Positions 26,381-35,710 are shown, counted from the stretch's first letter. The stretch: DNA of 64,000 nt from Flavobacterium flavigenum (GCF_027111255.2 NZ_CP114285.2:4774001-4838000); one strand, 5' to 3'. Program-made: numbers and translations. The notes: generated by a model from the letters alone, not told the origin.

Positions 26381-28663
26381 TTAAGAATTTATAATCAGGT
26401 CAGCCTTTGTTTTAACAAGATCAATTACCTTGCATTCGGCTTCTTTAAAGTTCTCCATGATTAATCTGGCTGTCAGATAACAAACGGTTGATTCTGCACC
26501 TTGGTTAAGATTTATATTGTCTTTTTCAAGGCCATCATAACCGCCTCCGCTAACCGGATTATACATAATCTGATTTAAATGATTTTTGCCTAAAAACCAG
26601 TTAAATGCGGTTTTCATATATTCTTTGTATAACGGATTTTTGAATTCATTGTAAAAGCCGTTTAGTGTCTGGATAATGTATGAAACATCAATTGGCTGTT
26701 CTCCATATTCCTGAGGTTCTGAACCTTTATGGTACCATCCGTTATTTGAAATAACTTTGAAACCATTTTTAGTAAACATTTTTGACAGAAGGAAATCCAG
26801 GGATTCCAGTGCTATCTTTTTGTAAATAGGCTTGTTGGTTACCAAATAGGCGTACAACATAGATTCAGGAAGAATTCCGTTTCCGTATGTTAAATAATTT
26901 TCGAACCATTTCCAGTCTTCGGTAGCATGGATTTCGTAGTTGGAAACCAGTTTTGCATTCAGTTTATTAACAATTGCCGAGACATACAAGTTTGGGATTG
27001 CAGCATTGTATAAATATAATCCTTTTGTGGCAAATCCGATAGAACGCGGTGACTGAATCGTTTCAGCCCAAGGAAGGCTTTTTAGAAAACATTCTGAAGC
27101 TTTTTGTACAATGTTTTCCGGTAAAATATCTTTTAAGGCAATCACGCTTCCTAATGCCCAGATTCCTCTTGCGTTTGAATCTTCAAGGTTTACCTCTGCA
27201 TTTTGTTCGATATGTTCTCTGTTGTGTTCATCAACATAATTAATGAAGCTTCCGTCCGGTTTTTGACAACGGTGAATAAAATCTAGGTAAATCAGCATAT
27301 AAGGCAAATCATCTTTGTCGCCCGTCAATTTATAGTGCATTCCAACAGCTACCAATGCTCTGGCGTTATCATCCAAAGTGTAACCAGAAGATAAATCCGG
27401 AATAGAAATGTTACTGAATTGAATCATTCCTAATTCGGTTGTCAGTTTTTTAACGTGTTTCAGTTGAATTTCAGGATAATCGAAGTCAATTACAGTATCG
27501 TTTTCAATTAGGTCTGTGTATCTGCTCATGTGTGTTATGGCAACATTTTCCCATGAAGATGCTCTCATTTTACGAAAAGCATTTTTACCCATTTCCTCTC
27601 TTAAGTTATCATCAGAAAGTAGTTGAAGTGTTGCTTCAGCAAACTGATCAACATTTCCGATATCAACCAAAACACCACAATCTGAACTTAGGACTTCTAA
27701 AGTATGAGGGATTTTTGATGCCACAAGCGGGCATGCGCAGCTCATTGCATAAGCAAAAGTACCACTTACAGCCTGATTTGGATCTTTTGAAGTAAACAAA
27801 TAGACATCTGTTGCTTTCAGGTAATCCAATAGTTCATTTGTTTCTAAATATTGATTGATGAAACGAACATTGTTATGTAAGTTTAATTCGTCAACAAGGG
27901 CTTCTAATTTATTACGGTAATGATCAACACCATCTATAATTAAATTAGGATGTGTTCTTCCAATAATCAGGTAAAGCACATTTGGCTCTCTTTCTACAAT
28001 TTTAGATAAAGCCTGTAACCCTGTCTCAATATTTTTTCCTTCACCCAAAAGTCCAAAAGTAGAAAGTACTTTTCTGTCTTCCATATTGATTTTTTGTTTG
28101 GCCTGTTCAGGTGTTTCATAAACCACAACGTGGGTTCCATGTGGTACGCATGTGATAATGTCTTCCTGAATGTTATAATCTCTCATTAAGATTTCCTGAG
28201 ATTGATTAGTCATCACAAAAACAGAATTACTGTAACTTAAAAGTAATTTTACAAAAGTTTTTAATTCGTTATTTGGATTTTGAATAACACTGTGAAAAGT
28301 AAAGGTTACCGGTTTTTTTATAGCATTTAAAAACTCTAATAAATAATCTCCGTAGTTGCCGGCAAATAAACCAAATTCATGCTGAATGTGTACCAGTTTT
28401 ACCAAATCATCATTATTGATTTCTTCGGCTACTCTTACATAGTCTTTCTTATCGTTTGTATTTAATGTAAAAGCCTGAGTTGGATTTTCTTTTGGAGATT
28501 TTACCAGTTCACAAATTTCACAGCTGATTGAATTTCCATATACGTCCATAATCCCTTTGATGGTATCTTGTGTATAAGTGGCAATACCACATTGAGTCGG
28601 CGGATACGTAGACATGAAAATAATTTTCGATTTAATAGTTTGTAGCGTTTTCATTGGGATCAT
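26381..28663 (-). CDS. GT4-family glycosyltransferase fused to an alpha-toroid domain
   Basis: A 760-residue cytoplasmic protein with two parts. Residues about 12-390 form a GT-B glycosyltransferase. The start reads FMSTYPPTQCGIATYTQDT, the middle has FGLLGEGKNIETGLQAL, and the donor site has FTSKDPNQAVSGTFAYAMSCACP with the conserved acidic/Gly pattern. Residues about 420-750 are helical repeats (GYTLDDNARALVAVGMHYKL, EDSNARGIWALGSVIAL) resembling an alpha/alpha toroid as in glycan-processing enzymes. Both halves look intact. It may build and trim one polysaccharide. The acceptor sugar is unknown. Confidence 0.82.
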   Translation of the reverse strand: MIPMKTLQTIKSKIIFMSTYPPTQCGIATYTQDTIKGIMDVYGNSISCEICELVKSPKENPTQAFTLNTNDKKDYVRVAEEINNDDLVKLVHIQHEFGLFAGNYGDYLLEFLNAIKKPVTFTFHSVIQNPNNELKTFVKLLLSYSNSVFVMTNQSQEILMRDYNIQEDIITCVPHGTHVVVYETPEQAKQKINMEDRKVLSTFGLLGEGKNIETGLQALSKIVEREPNVLYLIIGRTHPNLIIDGVDHYRNKLEALVDELNLHNNVRFINQYLETNELLDYLKATDVYLFTSKDPNQAVSGTFAYAMSCACPLVASKIPHTLEVLSSDCGVLVDIGNVDQFAEATLQLLSDDNLREEMGKNAFRKMRASSWENVAITHMSRYTDLIENDTVIDFDYPEIQLKHVKKLTTELGMIQFSNISIPDLSSGYTLDDNARALVAVGMHYKLTGDKDDLPYMLIYLDFIHRCQKPDGSFINYVDEHNREHIEQNAEVNLEDSNARGIWALGSVIALKDILPENIVQKASECFLKSLPWAETIQSPRSIGFATKGLYLYNAAIPNLYVSAIVNKLNAKLVSNYEIHATEDWKWFENYLTYGNGILPESMLYAYLVTNKPIYKKIALESLDFLLSKMFTKNGFKVISNNGWYHKGSEPQEYGEQPIDVSYIIQTLNGFYNEFKNPLYKEYMKTAFNWFLGKNHLNQIMYNPVSGGGYDGLEKDNINLNQGAESTVCYLTARLIMENFKEAECKVIDLVKTKADLIINS

Positions 28664-29002
28664 TTTTATTTCTTTTAATAAATCATTCGGTTTATATAAG
28701 AAGCAAAGAATTTTAATTGTTTTGTAGTTAATTTCCTTACTTAATTTATTTTGATATAAAATTATTTTAGAAGCGAGCCTGTATTTAATCCAATCAGCTA
28801 AAAAATTAACTCAAAAGGTTTTAGATGGGAATTATGTAAAACTAAACGGCTTGTATAAAGTGTTTTAAAGTTAAAAAAAAAATCAATAGGATTAATACTA
28901 TTTTTTTTATAGTGTGATATTTATGATTAGTTTAAAAAACTGCAAATCAGGTATTTGGTTTTTGGATATACCTAAAAAATAAGCCCTAATTATTACACTA
29001 AT
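28664..29002. other. 339-base divergent intergenic region without a gene
   Basis: Very AT-rich DNA between the divergently read glycosyltransferase and topoisomerase genes. It contains no convincing TAnnTTTG box on either strand and no hairpin of note. Promoters for both genes must lie here, but I cannot point to them. Confidence 0.5.
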
Positions 29003-30091
29003 ATGAATACAACTACAAAGTCCCACGATAAATTAATGACCCTTTTAATCACAAAACCTGAAAAGGCTATAGAAAAACTAGATTTAGTTTATGTAAGTGA
29101 TAAATCAATGCCCATAGAGAGATGTAAAGAAGGAGATATTTTTGTTTACAAGAAAAATGGAAGAAACATTAAAAAGAAGAGCGAACTAAAACGTATTCAC
29201 AGTCTGGTACTTCCGCCTGCATGGGAAAATGTGAGGATTTCGGATTTGTCCAATGGTCATCTTCAGGCGGTTGGACTAGATCAGAAAAACAGAAAGCAGT
29301 ATCGCTACCATCCAAAATGGAATTTAATCCGCAATCAAACCAAATTCTATAAAATAGCCGATTTTGGGAGAATGCTTCCTGCTATTAGAAAACAGGTCGA
29401 TTCTGATTTAGAGAAAAAAGAATGGTCAAAAGAGAAAGTCGTAGCACTGGTAATTCGTTTGATGGAAGAAACCCACATCAGGATAGGAAATGAAAAGTAT
29501 GCTAAAGATAATAAATCTTATGGGCTTTCTACCCTGCGAAAAAGGCACATTAACATTGATAAGAATGCAATAAAATTTGAATTTACCGGCAAAAAGGGAA
29601 TACAGCATACCATTACTATCCGAAATAAAAGACTCATTAAATTAGTCAGCAAATGTGAGGAAATTCCAGGCTGGGAGGTTTTTAAATATTATGATGAAAA
29701 TGGCGAAAAGAGAATTCTGGACAGCCATATGGTCAATGTGTATCTGCATGAAATATCAGGAGAATATTTTAGTGCGAAAGATTTCCGGACCTGGTCAGCA
29801 TCTGTCATTTTCTTTGAAGCATTAATGGAATTAGGGATTGCAGAAAATGAAAAGGAAATCAAGAAAAATATTTTGACTGCTTTTGATGTTACTGCTGAAG
29901 CTTTAGGAAACACCCGAAATGTTTGCAAAAACTATTATGTACATCCTTTATTGATTTCAACTTATGAAGACGGAACGATTAAAGAATATTTTGAGAAATT
30001 AAAAAAAAGCCGCAGCAACAGACAATATTTTTCCCGTACAGAAACCGTATTTTTAGAAATGATACAGCATTATCAGCCGTTATCTGTTTAA
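29003..30091 (+). CDS. DNA topoisomerase IB (poxvirus/eukaryote type)
   Basis: A 362-residue type IB topoisomerase, which relaxes DNA by a transient 3'-phosphotyrosine link. The N-terminal domain has KRIHSLVLPPAWENVRIS and QYRYHPKWN. The catalytic domain has the Arg in HIRIGNEKYAKDNKSYGLS, the Lys in FTGKKG, the second Arg/Trp in DFRTWSAS, and Tyr312 aligned with the active-site tyrosine after LGNTRNVCKN. All key residues appear present. Its stop overlaps the converging DinB gene by a few bases. Confidence 0.9.
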   Translation: MNTTTKSHDKLMTLLITKPEKAIEKLDLVYVSDKSMPIERCKEGDIFVYKKNGRNIKKKSELKRIHSLVLPPAWENVRISDLSNGHLQAVGLDQKNRKQYRYHPKWNLIRNQTKFYKIADFGRMLPAIRKQVDSDLEKKEWSKEKVVALVIRLMEETHIRIGNEKYAKDNKSYGLSTLRKRHINIDKNAIKFEFTGKKGIQHTITIRNKRLIKLVSKCEEIPGWEVFKYYDENGEKRILDSHMVNVYLHEISGEYFSAKDFRTWSASVIFFEALMELGIAENEKEIKKNILTAFDVTAEALGNTRNVCKNYYVHPLLISTYEDGTIKEYFEKLKKSRSNRQYFSRTETVFLEMIQHYQPLSV

Positions 30092-30606
30092 GCTTCCGGA
30101 TTATTTTTTAATGAAGTATAGATATTTTTTAGTTGATATGTATGTCTTTGCGTATGAAAAACTCCAAAGCTAAGCAGTTCATAAATAGTTAAATTTCCTA
30201 TTCCGGGTATTTCAAAATCCATGCAGGTAAGCGTTAAATCATAATTGGTGGCTATGTTTAGCATTTCATTTTTAATCTTTTGGAGTGTGGATAGCAGATC
30301 AATTTTATTGTATTCTTTACTTTCCGGATATATAAAATCGGGGGAATCATATTTTTTATTTAAATTAAGAAATATTTCTTTGAGGATAGCAATCTTAGCA
30401 TCAGCTGGCTGATCTAACTTTTTGGTATTTGAATCGCAAACTTTAGTAAAGCCAGATGTTGCTTTTATAATATGCCGGATGACCTGACCAGCTGTCCAGC
30501 TTCCTTCAAACGGAATACGATTAATCTCTTCTTGTGTAAATAAAGAAATTGTTTCATTTAATTGTTCAAAAGTTGTGGTAATTTCTTGTTTTAATTCCAT
30601 TTTCAT
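30088..30606 (-). CDS. DinB-family protein
   Basis: A 172-residue helical protein of the DinB/YfiT four-helix-bundle family, many of which are metal-dependent thiol transferases. GSWTAGQVIRHIIKATSGF near 35-53 and the C-terminal FGVFHTQRHTYQL hold the His residues expected for the metal site. The substrate is unknown. The stop codon overlaps the end of the converging topoisomerase gene. A VOC-family gene lies 5 bases upstream on the same strand, so the two are co-transcribed. Confidence 0.82.
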   Translation of the reverse strand: MKMELKQEITTTFEQLNETISLFTQEEINRIPFEGSWTAGQVIRHIIKATSGFTKVCDSNTKKLDQPADAKIAILKEIFLNLNKKYDSPDFIYPESKEYNKIDLLSTLQKIKNEMLNIATNYDLTLTCMDFEIPGIGNLTIYELLSFGVFHTQRHTYQLKNIYTSLKNNPEA

Positions 30607-30611
30607 AATTT

Positions 30612-31004
30612 TTAATTAAGATGCGCATTATTATTTACAGAGGTAATCCACCAGACATTTCCAAAAGGATCGGTTACGCCACAGGTTCTTCCGTAATCCT
30701 GATTGCTTAATTCCATTACAGAAACAGCACCATTATTTATTGCTTTTTGATAGGTTTCATCTGCATTATGGACATATACAAATAAGTTCGCAGTTTGTTT
30801 TGCCCAGTCAGCAGTTTCATCAGTTACCATTATGGTACTGCCGTTTAGGGTAATTTCGGCATGCATGACTGTTCCGTCCTCACGAAGTGATTTTGTAGTA
30901 GTTTCAGCAGCGCCGAAAACTTTTTTTGTGAAATCGATAAATTTTGTAGCGCCCTGTAAAATCAAATAAGGCATGATAGTCTGATGTGCTGCCGGTATAT
31001 TCAT
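30612..31004 (-). CDS. VOC-family (glyoxalase/bleomycin-resistance-like, PhnB type) protein
   Basis: A 130-residue protein of the vicinal-oxygen-chelate superfamily. AHQTIMPYLILQGATKFIDF starts the first beta-alpha unit. VMHAEITLNGSTIMVTD and YGRTCGVTDPFGNVWWI complete the typical PhnB-like arrangement. Two of the usual metal ligands can be matched to His and Glu residues, but catalytic activity is uncertain. It is 5 bases upstream of a DinB-family gene. The pair is typical of small stress or thiol-metabolism units, by inference. Confidence 0.82.
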   Translation of the reverse strand: MNIPAAHQTIMPYLILQGATKFIDFTKKVFGAAETTTKSLREDGTVMHAEITLNGSTIMVTDETADWAKQTANLFVYVHNADETYQKAINNGAVSVMELSNQDYGRTCGVTDPFGNVWWITSVNNNAHLN

Positions 31005-31076
31005 TTGTACTATTTTAAAGTTGAAACTTAAAATTACGATTTTTATTTATTGTTTTGTTAATCAGTAAATTAGGTT

Positions 31077-31289
31077 TTATAAAAGTACTTCACACTGAAA
31101 GCCATGTGAATTTAGAAGTTCGATTATTTTATGATTTGAAATTTCGGAGGCATGAACTCGCAGAATTTTATCACAATCTTCCAAATCAAAATTGATGACG
31201 CTGTTAGGGAAATGTTCAAGAAGCCTCCCAACAATCATTTCTGACTGCTCTGCTTCCTGAACATTTGTTTTAAAAACCTCTATCATCAC
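31077..31289 (-). CDS. Small HMA-like protein without the metal-binding cysteines
   Basis: A 70-residue protein with the beta-alpha-beta pattern of a ferredoxin-like (heavy-metal-associated) fold: EVFKTNVQEAEQSEMIVGRL, then INFDLEDCDKILRVHA, then IIELLNSHGFQCEVLL. The CxxC metal motif is absent, so it is unlikely to carry metal. Either of two adjacent ATG codons may be used. It lies 8 bases after the DoxX-like gene on the same strand and probably shares its transcript. Confidence 0.65.
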   Translation of the reverse strand: MMIEVFKTNVQEAEQSEMIVGRLLEHFPNSVINFDLEDCDKILRVHASEISNHKIIELLNSHGFQCEVLL

Positions 31290-31297
31290 AATATTAA

Positions 31298-31678
31298 TTA
31301 TATGGAACTGTTTTTAGAACGTTCTATTTTATGGTGATAGATATAAGAAGTCATTAAAATAGCCAAAACGATTAAAGGAAAGAATCCCTGAAAATCCAAT
31401 CCGTCAACTGCAAAATGACTTATTGATGCGAATATAAAGTCGAAAGCAAAACCGGCATAAGCCCACTCCTTAATACGATTTGGTACTTGCGGAATCACTA
31501 ATGCCAATACGCCCAAAATTTTGAAAACGACTAATGCATTTCCGAAATATTCAGGATATCCCAAATGTCTGATTCCTTCTTTTGCCAGCTCTGTCTGTGA
31601 TGTAAGGGCCGGCATAACACCTTCAAACAGAAAAATAAGAATGGTGGTAGTCCAGAAAATAATTTTTTCTTTTTTCAT
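31298..31678 (-). CDS. DoxX-family small membrane protein
   Basis: A 126-residue protein with four membrane helices. The segment REGIRHLGYPEYFGNALVVFKILGVLAL is typical of DoxX-like proteins. These are common in Bacteroidota, and their function is mostly undefined, with some linked to redox or thiosulfate metabolism. A candidate promoter box lies 40 bases upstream. The small HMA-like gene follows directly. Confidence 0.82.
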   Translation of the reverse strand: MKKEKIIFWTTTILIFLFEGVMPALTSQTELAKEGIRHLGYPEYFGNALVVFKILGVLALVIPQVPNRIKEWAYAGFAFDFIFASISHFAVDGLDFQGFFPLIVLAILMTSYIYHHKIERSKNSSI

Positions 31679-31717
31679 TGGTTTTTTTTAAAATAGTTAT
31701 TAGTTAATTGTTTTATA

Positions 31718-31725
31718 CAAATCTA
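31718..31725 (-). promoter_or_regulatory. Bacteroidota -7 box (TAGATTTG) for the DoxX gene
   Basis: TAGATTTG on the minus strand fits TAnnTTTG and is 40 bases upstream of the DoxX ATG. The -33 element is not clear. Confidence 0.45.
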
Positions 31726-31890
31726 CCATTACTATTTTTTTAATGAAACAGGTATTTCTGACTATTTTAGGGGCATTTAGGACAAGTTATTGATTTTAGA
31801 ATGTTGATTTAGATTTTAGATTGCAGAAGAAAGAGATCTGCTTAAATCTGTAGAAGCCGCATGAAATTTTTGACAACGCAATCGCAATCT

Positions 31891-31982
31891 TGTCATTTCG
31901 ACCTTTTGGGAGAAATCACACTAGTAACTCGACAGCAGTGTGGTGCTCTCCCTCAGTGATTTCTCCTTTCGTCGAAATGACA
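31891..31982. repeat. 92-base imperfect palindromic element
   Basis: TGTCATTTCGA at 31891-31901 is repeated in reverse complement at 31972-31982. Inside it, GGAGAAATCA (31909-31918) pairs with TGATTTCTCC (31957-31966), and CACACT with AGTGTG near the centre. The whole can fold into one long hairpin. I recall very similar palindromes as dispersed repeats in Flavobacterium genomes. No coding potential is evident in it. Confidence 0.7.
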
Positions 31983-32036
31983 AAAAACTTTTTATTCGCA
32001 TTTTTGCTTATCGAATTCGTATTACGTGTTTCCCAT

Positions 32037-32774
32037 TCATTCGATTTCCAAAACATAGTTCTTAATCAAAAATAAATCCTCAAAACCTAATCTGTTGTAG
32101 ATAGCCTTTCCCATTGCTGAGGCTTGCAAATGTGCGGTTTCGGCATTTAAATCGATAGAGAGATTTATGGCAAATTTCATGATTTCCTCTGCGAAGCCTT
32201 TTCTGCGCATTTCGGGAATTACGCCAACACCATGAATCCCCATATCTTTTTCTTTCTGGTAAAGCATAAAAGTTCCGATTGGTTTTTTATCTGCAGAGAC
32301 CAAATAGAAATGTGCGTTTTGATAATACTGAATCAGAATGTCTTTTCTGATGACGTAGCCAAAAGCATTCGGGTAAACCTCTGACCAGATTTTGGCATCT
32401 TCCTCAGTAATTACTTTTTTGAAGGTTAAATTATCCTGAAGTGTGAATTTTTTATTCAGCTTTAAAAACATTCCAATCTGTTCGGTTTTGATTTCAAAAC
32501 TGTTTTGTTCCAGAAAATGACTGGAATTACTTCCAAAAATATCCCAATACGGAATTACCAAACCTGGATTGTTTTTTACAATTTCAATGATTTTTGAGAC
32601 ATCACTTTCTTTAATATCTTCTCTAAACCACAATTTATTAGGCCAGCCGGAATTTTCTATTTTGCAGTATTCGATTGCATCCTGTTTTTTGTAGGCTTGG
32701 AAAGGAACTCCAACTGTTTTCCAAAAACCGGTTAGATTGTCGATATTATCTTTTATGAGATTTATATTTTTCAT
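32037..32774 (-). CDS. GNAT-family N-acetyltransferase
   Basis: A 245-residue acetyltransferase with a GNAT domain in the C-terminal half. Motif A reads GVGVIPEMRRKGFAEEIM near 175-195, with the acetyl-CoA-binding R-R-K-G-F-A turn. It is followed by AHLQASAMGKAIYNRLGFED. The N-terminal half is a degenerate GNAT-like or capping domain. The substrate is unknown. It is monocistronic, with a promoter box 40 bases upstream. Confidence 0.85.
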   Translation of the reverse strand: MKNINLIKDNIDNLTGFWKTVGVPFQAYKKQDAIEYCKIENSGWPNKLWFREDIKESDVSKIIEIVKNNPGLVIPYWDIFGSNSSHFLEQNSFEIKTEQIGMFLKLNKKFTLQDNLTFKKVITEEDAKIWSEVYPNAFGYVIRKDILIQYYQNAHFYLVSADKKPIGTFMLYQKEKDMGIHGVGVIPEMRRKGFAEEIMKFAINLSIDLNAETAHLQASAMGKAIYNRLGFEDLFLIKNYVLEIE

Positions 32775-32811
32775 TTTTTAATGACGAAATTAATAATACA
32801 GCAAAGATAAA

Positions 32812-32819
32812 TTTAGCCT
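32812..32819 (-). promoter_or_regulatory. Bacteroidota -7 box (TATCTTTG) for the acetyltransferase gene
   Basis: TATCTTTG on the minus strand is a close fit to TAnnTTTG and lies 38 bases upstream of the ATG. The -33 element is not evident. Confidence 0.5.
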
Positions 32820-32846
32820 TCTTGAAAAACCTTTACATATGTTGAT

Positions 32847-33452
32847 TTACAAATCTTTTTCAAGGCTCTTCCTGATTCGGCTTAACTGAGTAGGTGTGAT
32901 TCCCAAATGCGATGCGATATGCAATAACGGAACCCTTTCCTCCATATCCGGATGTTTTTGCAGAAGATTTATATATCTTTCAGTTGCATTTTGCATGACT
33001 AAAGAGATTTCACGCTGTTCTTTCTCAATGATCCAGTTTTTTTCTAAATGAGCAATGTAGAAGTTTTTGAGGTCGTCATTTTCGTTAATCAGCTTTGTAT
33101 ATTTTTGGTAATCAATGTTAATTAGGATACAATCTTCAAGAGCTTCAATTGAAAAATGAGATGGGGTTTGAAGCATCAATGAAACTTTAGAACCTGCGAA
33201 TGCATTTTCGAAAAAGAGATTTTTATTGTAGAAATTTCCCTGCTGGTCTGTAATATATGCTCTCAGGATACCTTTTGCTATAAAATGAAGGTTTTTAGCT
33301 ATTTCTCCGTTTTGTAATAGTGTTTCTCCTTTTTTAAGGGTTTGGAATTCTGTGGTGTTTTCAATCAGCTTCCATGACCTTTCAGAAATAGGGGAGTAAC
33401 TTTGAAAGGTTTGTTTTAGGTTAGTAAGGTATTTATCCTGATTGGTGATCAT
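32847..33452 (-). CDS. Crp/Fnr-family transcription regulator
   Basis: A 201-residue regulator with an N-terminal cyclic-nucleotide-binding-like beta roll (LQNGEIAKNLHFIAKGILRAY, about 40-60) and a C-terminal helix-turn-helix near the end (HIASHLGITPTQLSRIRKSL). The cyclic-nucleotide pocket consensus is not preserved, as in most Bacteroidota members, so the effector is unknown. It lies just upstream of the acetyltransferase gene but with its own spacing of 72 bases. Confidence 0.87.
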   Translation of the reverse strand: MITNQDKYLTNLKQTFQSYSPISERSWKLIENTTEFQTLKKGETLLQNGEIAKNLHFIAKGILRAYITDQQGNFYNKNLFFENAFAGSKVSLMLQTPSHFSIEALEDCILINIDYQKYTKLINENDDLKNFYIAHLEKNWIIEKEQREISLVMQNATERYINLLQKHPDMEERVPLLHIASHLGITPTQLSRIRKSLEKDL

Positions 33453-33572
33453 TTTATTTAATATAGAATCAAAAAAATAATTGCAGATGAAGTTTTCAAT
33501 GGAGCCCTAAAAACTTTTATTTTAGGCTTTTAAAAGATACTTCAAGTTACATTATTCGTATTATTTTTGGAG

Positions 33573-34070
33573 TTAATCAGCATAATGATAAATACTTTTT
33601 TTAACAGTATTATTTATTTTTTCAAGTGTGACTTCTGTGATGCCGCCTTCATAATTCATTGAAATCGCAACTTTGTTTTTTGAAATTTCATAATCAATAG
33701 ATATTAATCCATTTTTGTTTACTTCAACTGATTTGTTTTCACTTGGAATATTACTTAAAAAATAATCTGATTCTTCTACTTCTTTGTTTTTAATAATATT
33801 TTCATAGACTTTATTAAGATTTGTATTTTGTATTGTGCACTCTCTTCCTGATCCCATTTCCACTTTTACATCTTTACAATCTTCTGTTTTTTCTACATTC
33901 TTCTCTTCTGTTTTAGTAACTCCAGTATGTTTTGCTGATTCTAATTTATGATTTGAATTGTTTATTTCGACTTTTTTCATCTCAGCTTTTTTAGCTGCAT
34001 CTTCAGAATTTTTCTGGCAGCTAATTATGGATATAAAAAGAATAAAAAATATAAAGCAGTATTTTTTCAT
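33573..34070 (-). CDS. Unrecognised lipoprotein
   Basis: A 165-residue predicted lipoprotein. The signal KKYCFIFFILFISIISC has the lipobox Cys at about 18. The mature N-terminus is Lys/Glu-rich and disordered, with a pair of Cys at about 65 and 76 (EDCKDVKV and RECTIQN) that may form a disulfide. A beta-rich C-terminal part follows (ISIDYEISKNKVAISMNY). I do not recognise the family. It appears to be transcribed alone. Confidence 0.7.
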   Translation of the reverse strand: MKKYCFIFFILFISIISCQKNSEDAAKKAEMKKVEINNSNHKLESAKHTGVTKTEEKNVEKTEDCKDVKVEMGSGRECTIQNTNLNKVYENIIKNKEVEESDYFLSNIPSENKSVEVNKNGLISIDYEISKNKVAISMNYEGGITEVTLEKINNTVKKSIYHYAD

Positions 34071-34266
34071 AAGGACATTAAAGGTTATTATAATTTATGA
34101 GTAAATATATGAAATTATAAAAAGAATATGCTTTGGATAGTTTCCTGCAAACATCTTTCTTTTGTCAGGTTGTAAAAATCACAATAAAATTTAAGTAATT
34201 TAAAAATACAATGCCTTGTAATGAAAGCAGAAAGATCTTTTTATATTGAGAAGCAACCTAAAAAAA

Positions 34267-34297
34267 ACGCCATGAAAACTAAAAGTCCCACAGCATT
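34267..34297 (-). terminator. Conserved-loop hairpin terminator after the 452-residue gene
   Basis: On the minus strand TGCTGTG pairs (with G-T pairs) to CATGGCG around a loop reading GGACTTTTAGTTTT, followed by eight T. The loop and flanks match those of a second terminator at 35791-35826, 1.5 kb away. Confidence 0.7.
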
Positions 34298-34319
34298 TTT
34301 TAAATTTTGTCGAAATGTG

Positions 34320-35678
34320 TTATTCGTAACAAGTATAATCTACTTTGATAGTTTTGGCTTCGTTATCTTTTGTAAAACTGTAGGTATCTACTAAATTAAA
34401 GTCATCTAGATGGATGGTTCCAAACAGTTTGTAATCATCATTTTGATCGGCGCGTTCTGCTGCGGAGAAATATTTCTCAAATGTTCTATCGTCTTTTTTC
34501 TCTATTTTGGATTTTCTGAACTGAAGTACTTCTTTGTCTTGATAGGAGGTATAAGTATGTATAAACGGAAACTTGTTCTCTGCACCGCCACAGTTATTGG
34601 ACCACACCACATTATTGATATAATAAGAGATACAATTGTTTTCAAATTTTTCTTCTGCAAAAGTATTCATGTAAGAAAACTTGTCATCTGCCATAAGGGT
34701 ATATGATTTTTGCAACAGTTTACCATTTTCAAGCCAATATACTGTTGTTTCATTTGCATCGCCAACGTTCCCGCTAAATATCACTTTGTTATCATCGTAG
34801 TTAACAGAACAGACCATAGTCTGATCCTCTTTCATGATTTTTGTAAGCATGCCATCTTTGTAAACAAATTCTTTTTTGTTGTTGCTTTTTCCTTCATCTT
34901 TATAATAGGTCACGGCTGTAGGAAGCCCTTGGTCGTTAAAAGAAACACTTTTTAAAGGAATCCGGACACCTTTCTTTTTAAGGAAGTAAGAATCCAGCGT
35001 TTTTAATTTTGCTGTTCCCTGTTTAAAAATGGCTTCATCATCTAATTTTATATCTGGAATAGGGAGGGAGTGATCACTCAACAACGCTTTCATAACTTCT
35101 TTGGATTTGGCAGTAATTTTGTTTTTGCCTTGCAATGAAGCAACTTCCTTTTTGTACTTTCTGGTATTGATAACGTATGAGGATTCTTTTTTCGATTTCA
35201 ATTGTTCTGCTACAAATTCAGTTGCCATTCTTGTGCCTTCCTTTACTTGTACTTTATCATCCAGTTTTCCGCTCCAGTAAGCAAATGCCTGAAAAGACTG
35301 GCCGTCTCCGGTAATATCTAGTGTTTGTTTATTTTCGAAAAGCACATAGGTGTATTTATTGATGGTAATGATTTCTAGGTTTTCTTTTGGAAAATTACGA
35401 TTCAGTTCCGCTTTTTCAGAATTGTCTTCATTGCCTGCATAGACAGTATTTCCTTGTGAAGAATATTCATTTACATCGACCAGGAAAACATACTTTTTAC
35501 CTTTTTTAATCTGCAAAGTATCGGGTATTATTTTTTCTTCTTTAGTTGGTTCTGCCATTGCGACTTCCTGAACCGCTGTGGTTTTAGCTTTAGATATTGG
35601 CTTTTTTTTACCTTTTTTCTGTGAATGTCCCTGAAATGAGAGTGTTAGAAGAAGAAGTAATGCTAGTAAATGTTTCAT
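34320..35678 (-). CDS. Unrecognised exported protein
   Basis: A 452-residue protein with a signal peptide (KHLLALLLLLTLSFQGHSQ) and a very Lys-rich start of the mature protein (KKGKKKPISKAK). The remainder is beta-rich, with repeated YKDGMLTKI and YWLENGKLLQ units suggestive of a repeated beta-hairpin (MORN- or antitoxin-like) module. There is a Cys pair near the middle and end. No enzymatic motif was seen. It is a single gene with a promoter box upstream and a terminator downstream. Confidence 0.7.
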   Translation of the reverse strand: MKHLLALLLLLTLSFQGHSQKKGKKKPISKAKTTAVQEVAMAEPTKEEKIIPDTLQIKKGKKYVFLVDVNEYSSQGNTVYAGNEDNSEKAELNRNFPKENLEIITINKYTYVLFENKQTLDITGDGQSFQAFAYWSGKLDDKVQVKEGTRMATEFVAEQLKSKKESSYVINTRKYKKEVASLQGKNKITAKSKEVMKALLSDHSLPIPDIKLDDEAIFKQGTAKLKTLDSYFLKKKGVRIPLKSVSFNDQGLPTAVTYYKDEGKSNNKKEFVYKDGMLTKIMKEDQTMVCSVNYDDNKVIFSGNVGDANETTVYWLENGKLLQKSYTLMADDKFSYMNTFAEEKFENNCISYYINNVVWSNNCGGAENKFPFIHTYTSYQDKEVLQFRKSKIEKKDDRTFEKYFSAAERADQNDDYKLFGTIHLDDFNLVDTYSFTKDNEAKTIKVDYTCYE

Positions 35679-35702
35679 TTTGTATTTGTAATTAAATTTT
35701 TA

Positions 35703-35710
35703 CAAATATA
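35703..35710 (-). promoter_or_regulatory. Bacteroidota -7 box (TATATTTG)
   Basis: TATATTTG on the minus strand lies 25 bases upstream of the ATG at 35678 and fits the Bacteroidota promoter. It would give a short leader. Confidence 0.5.
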
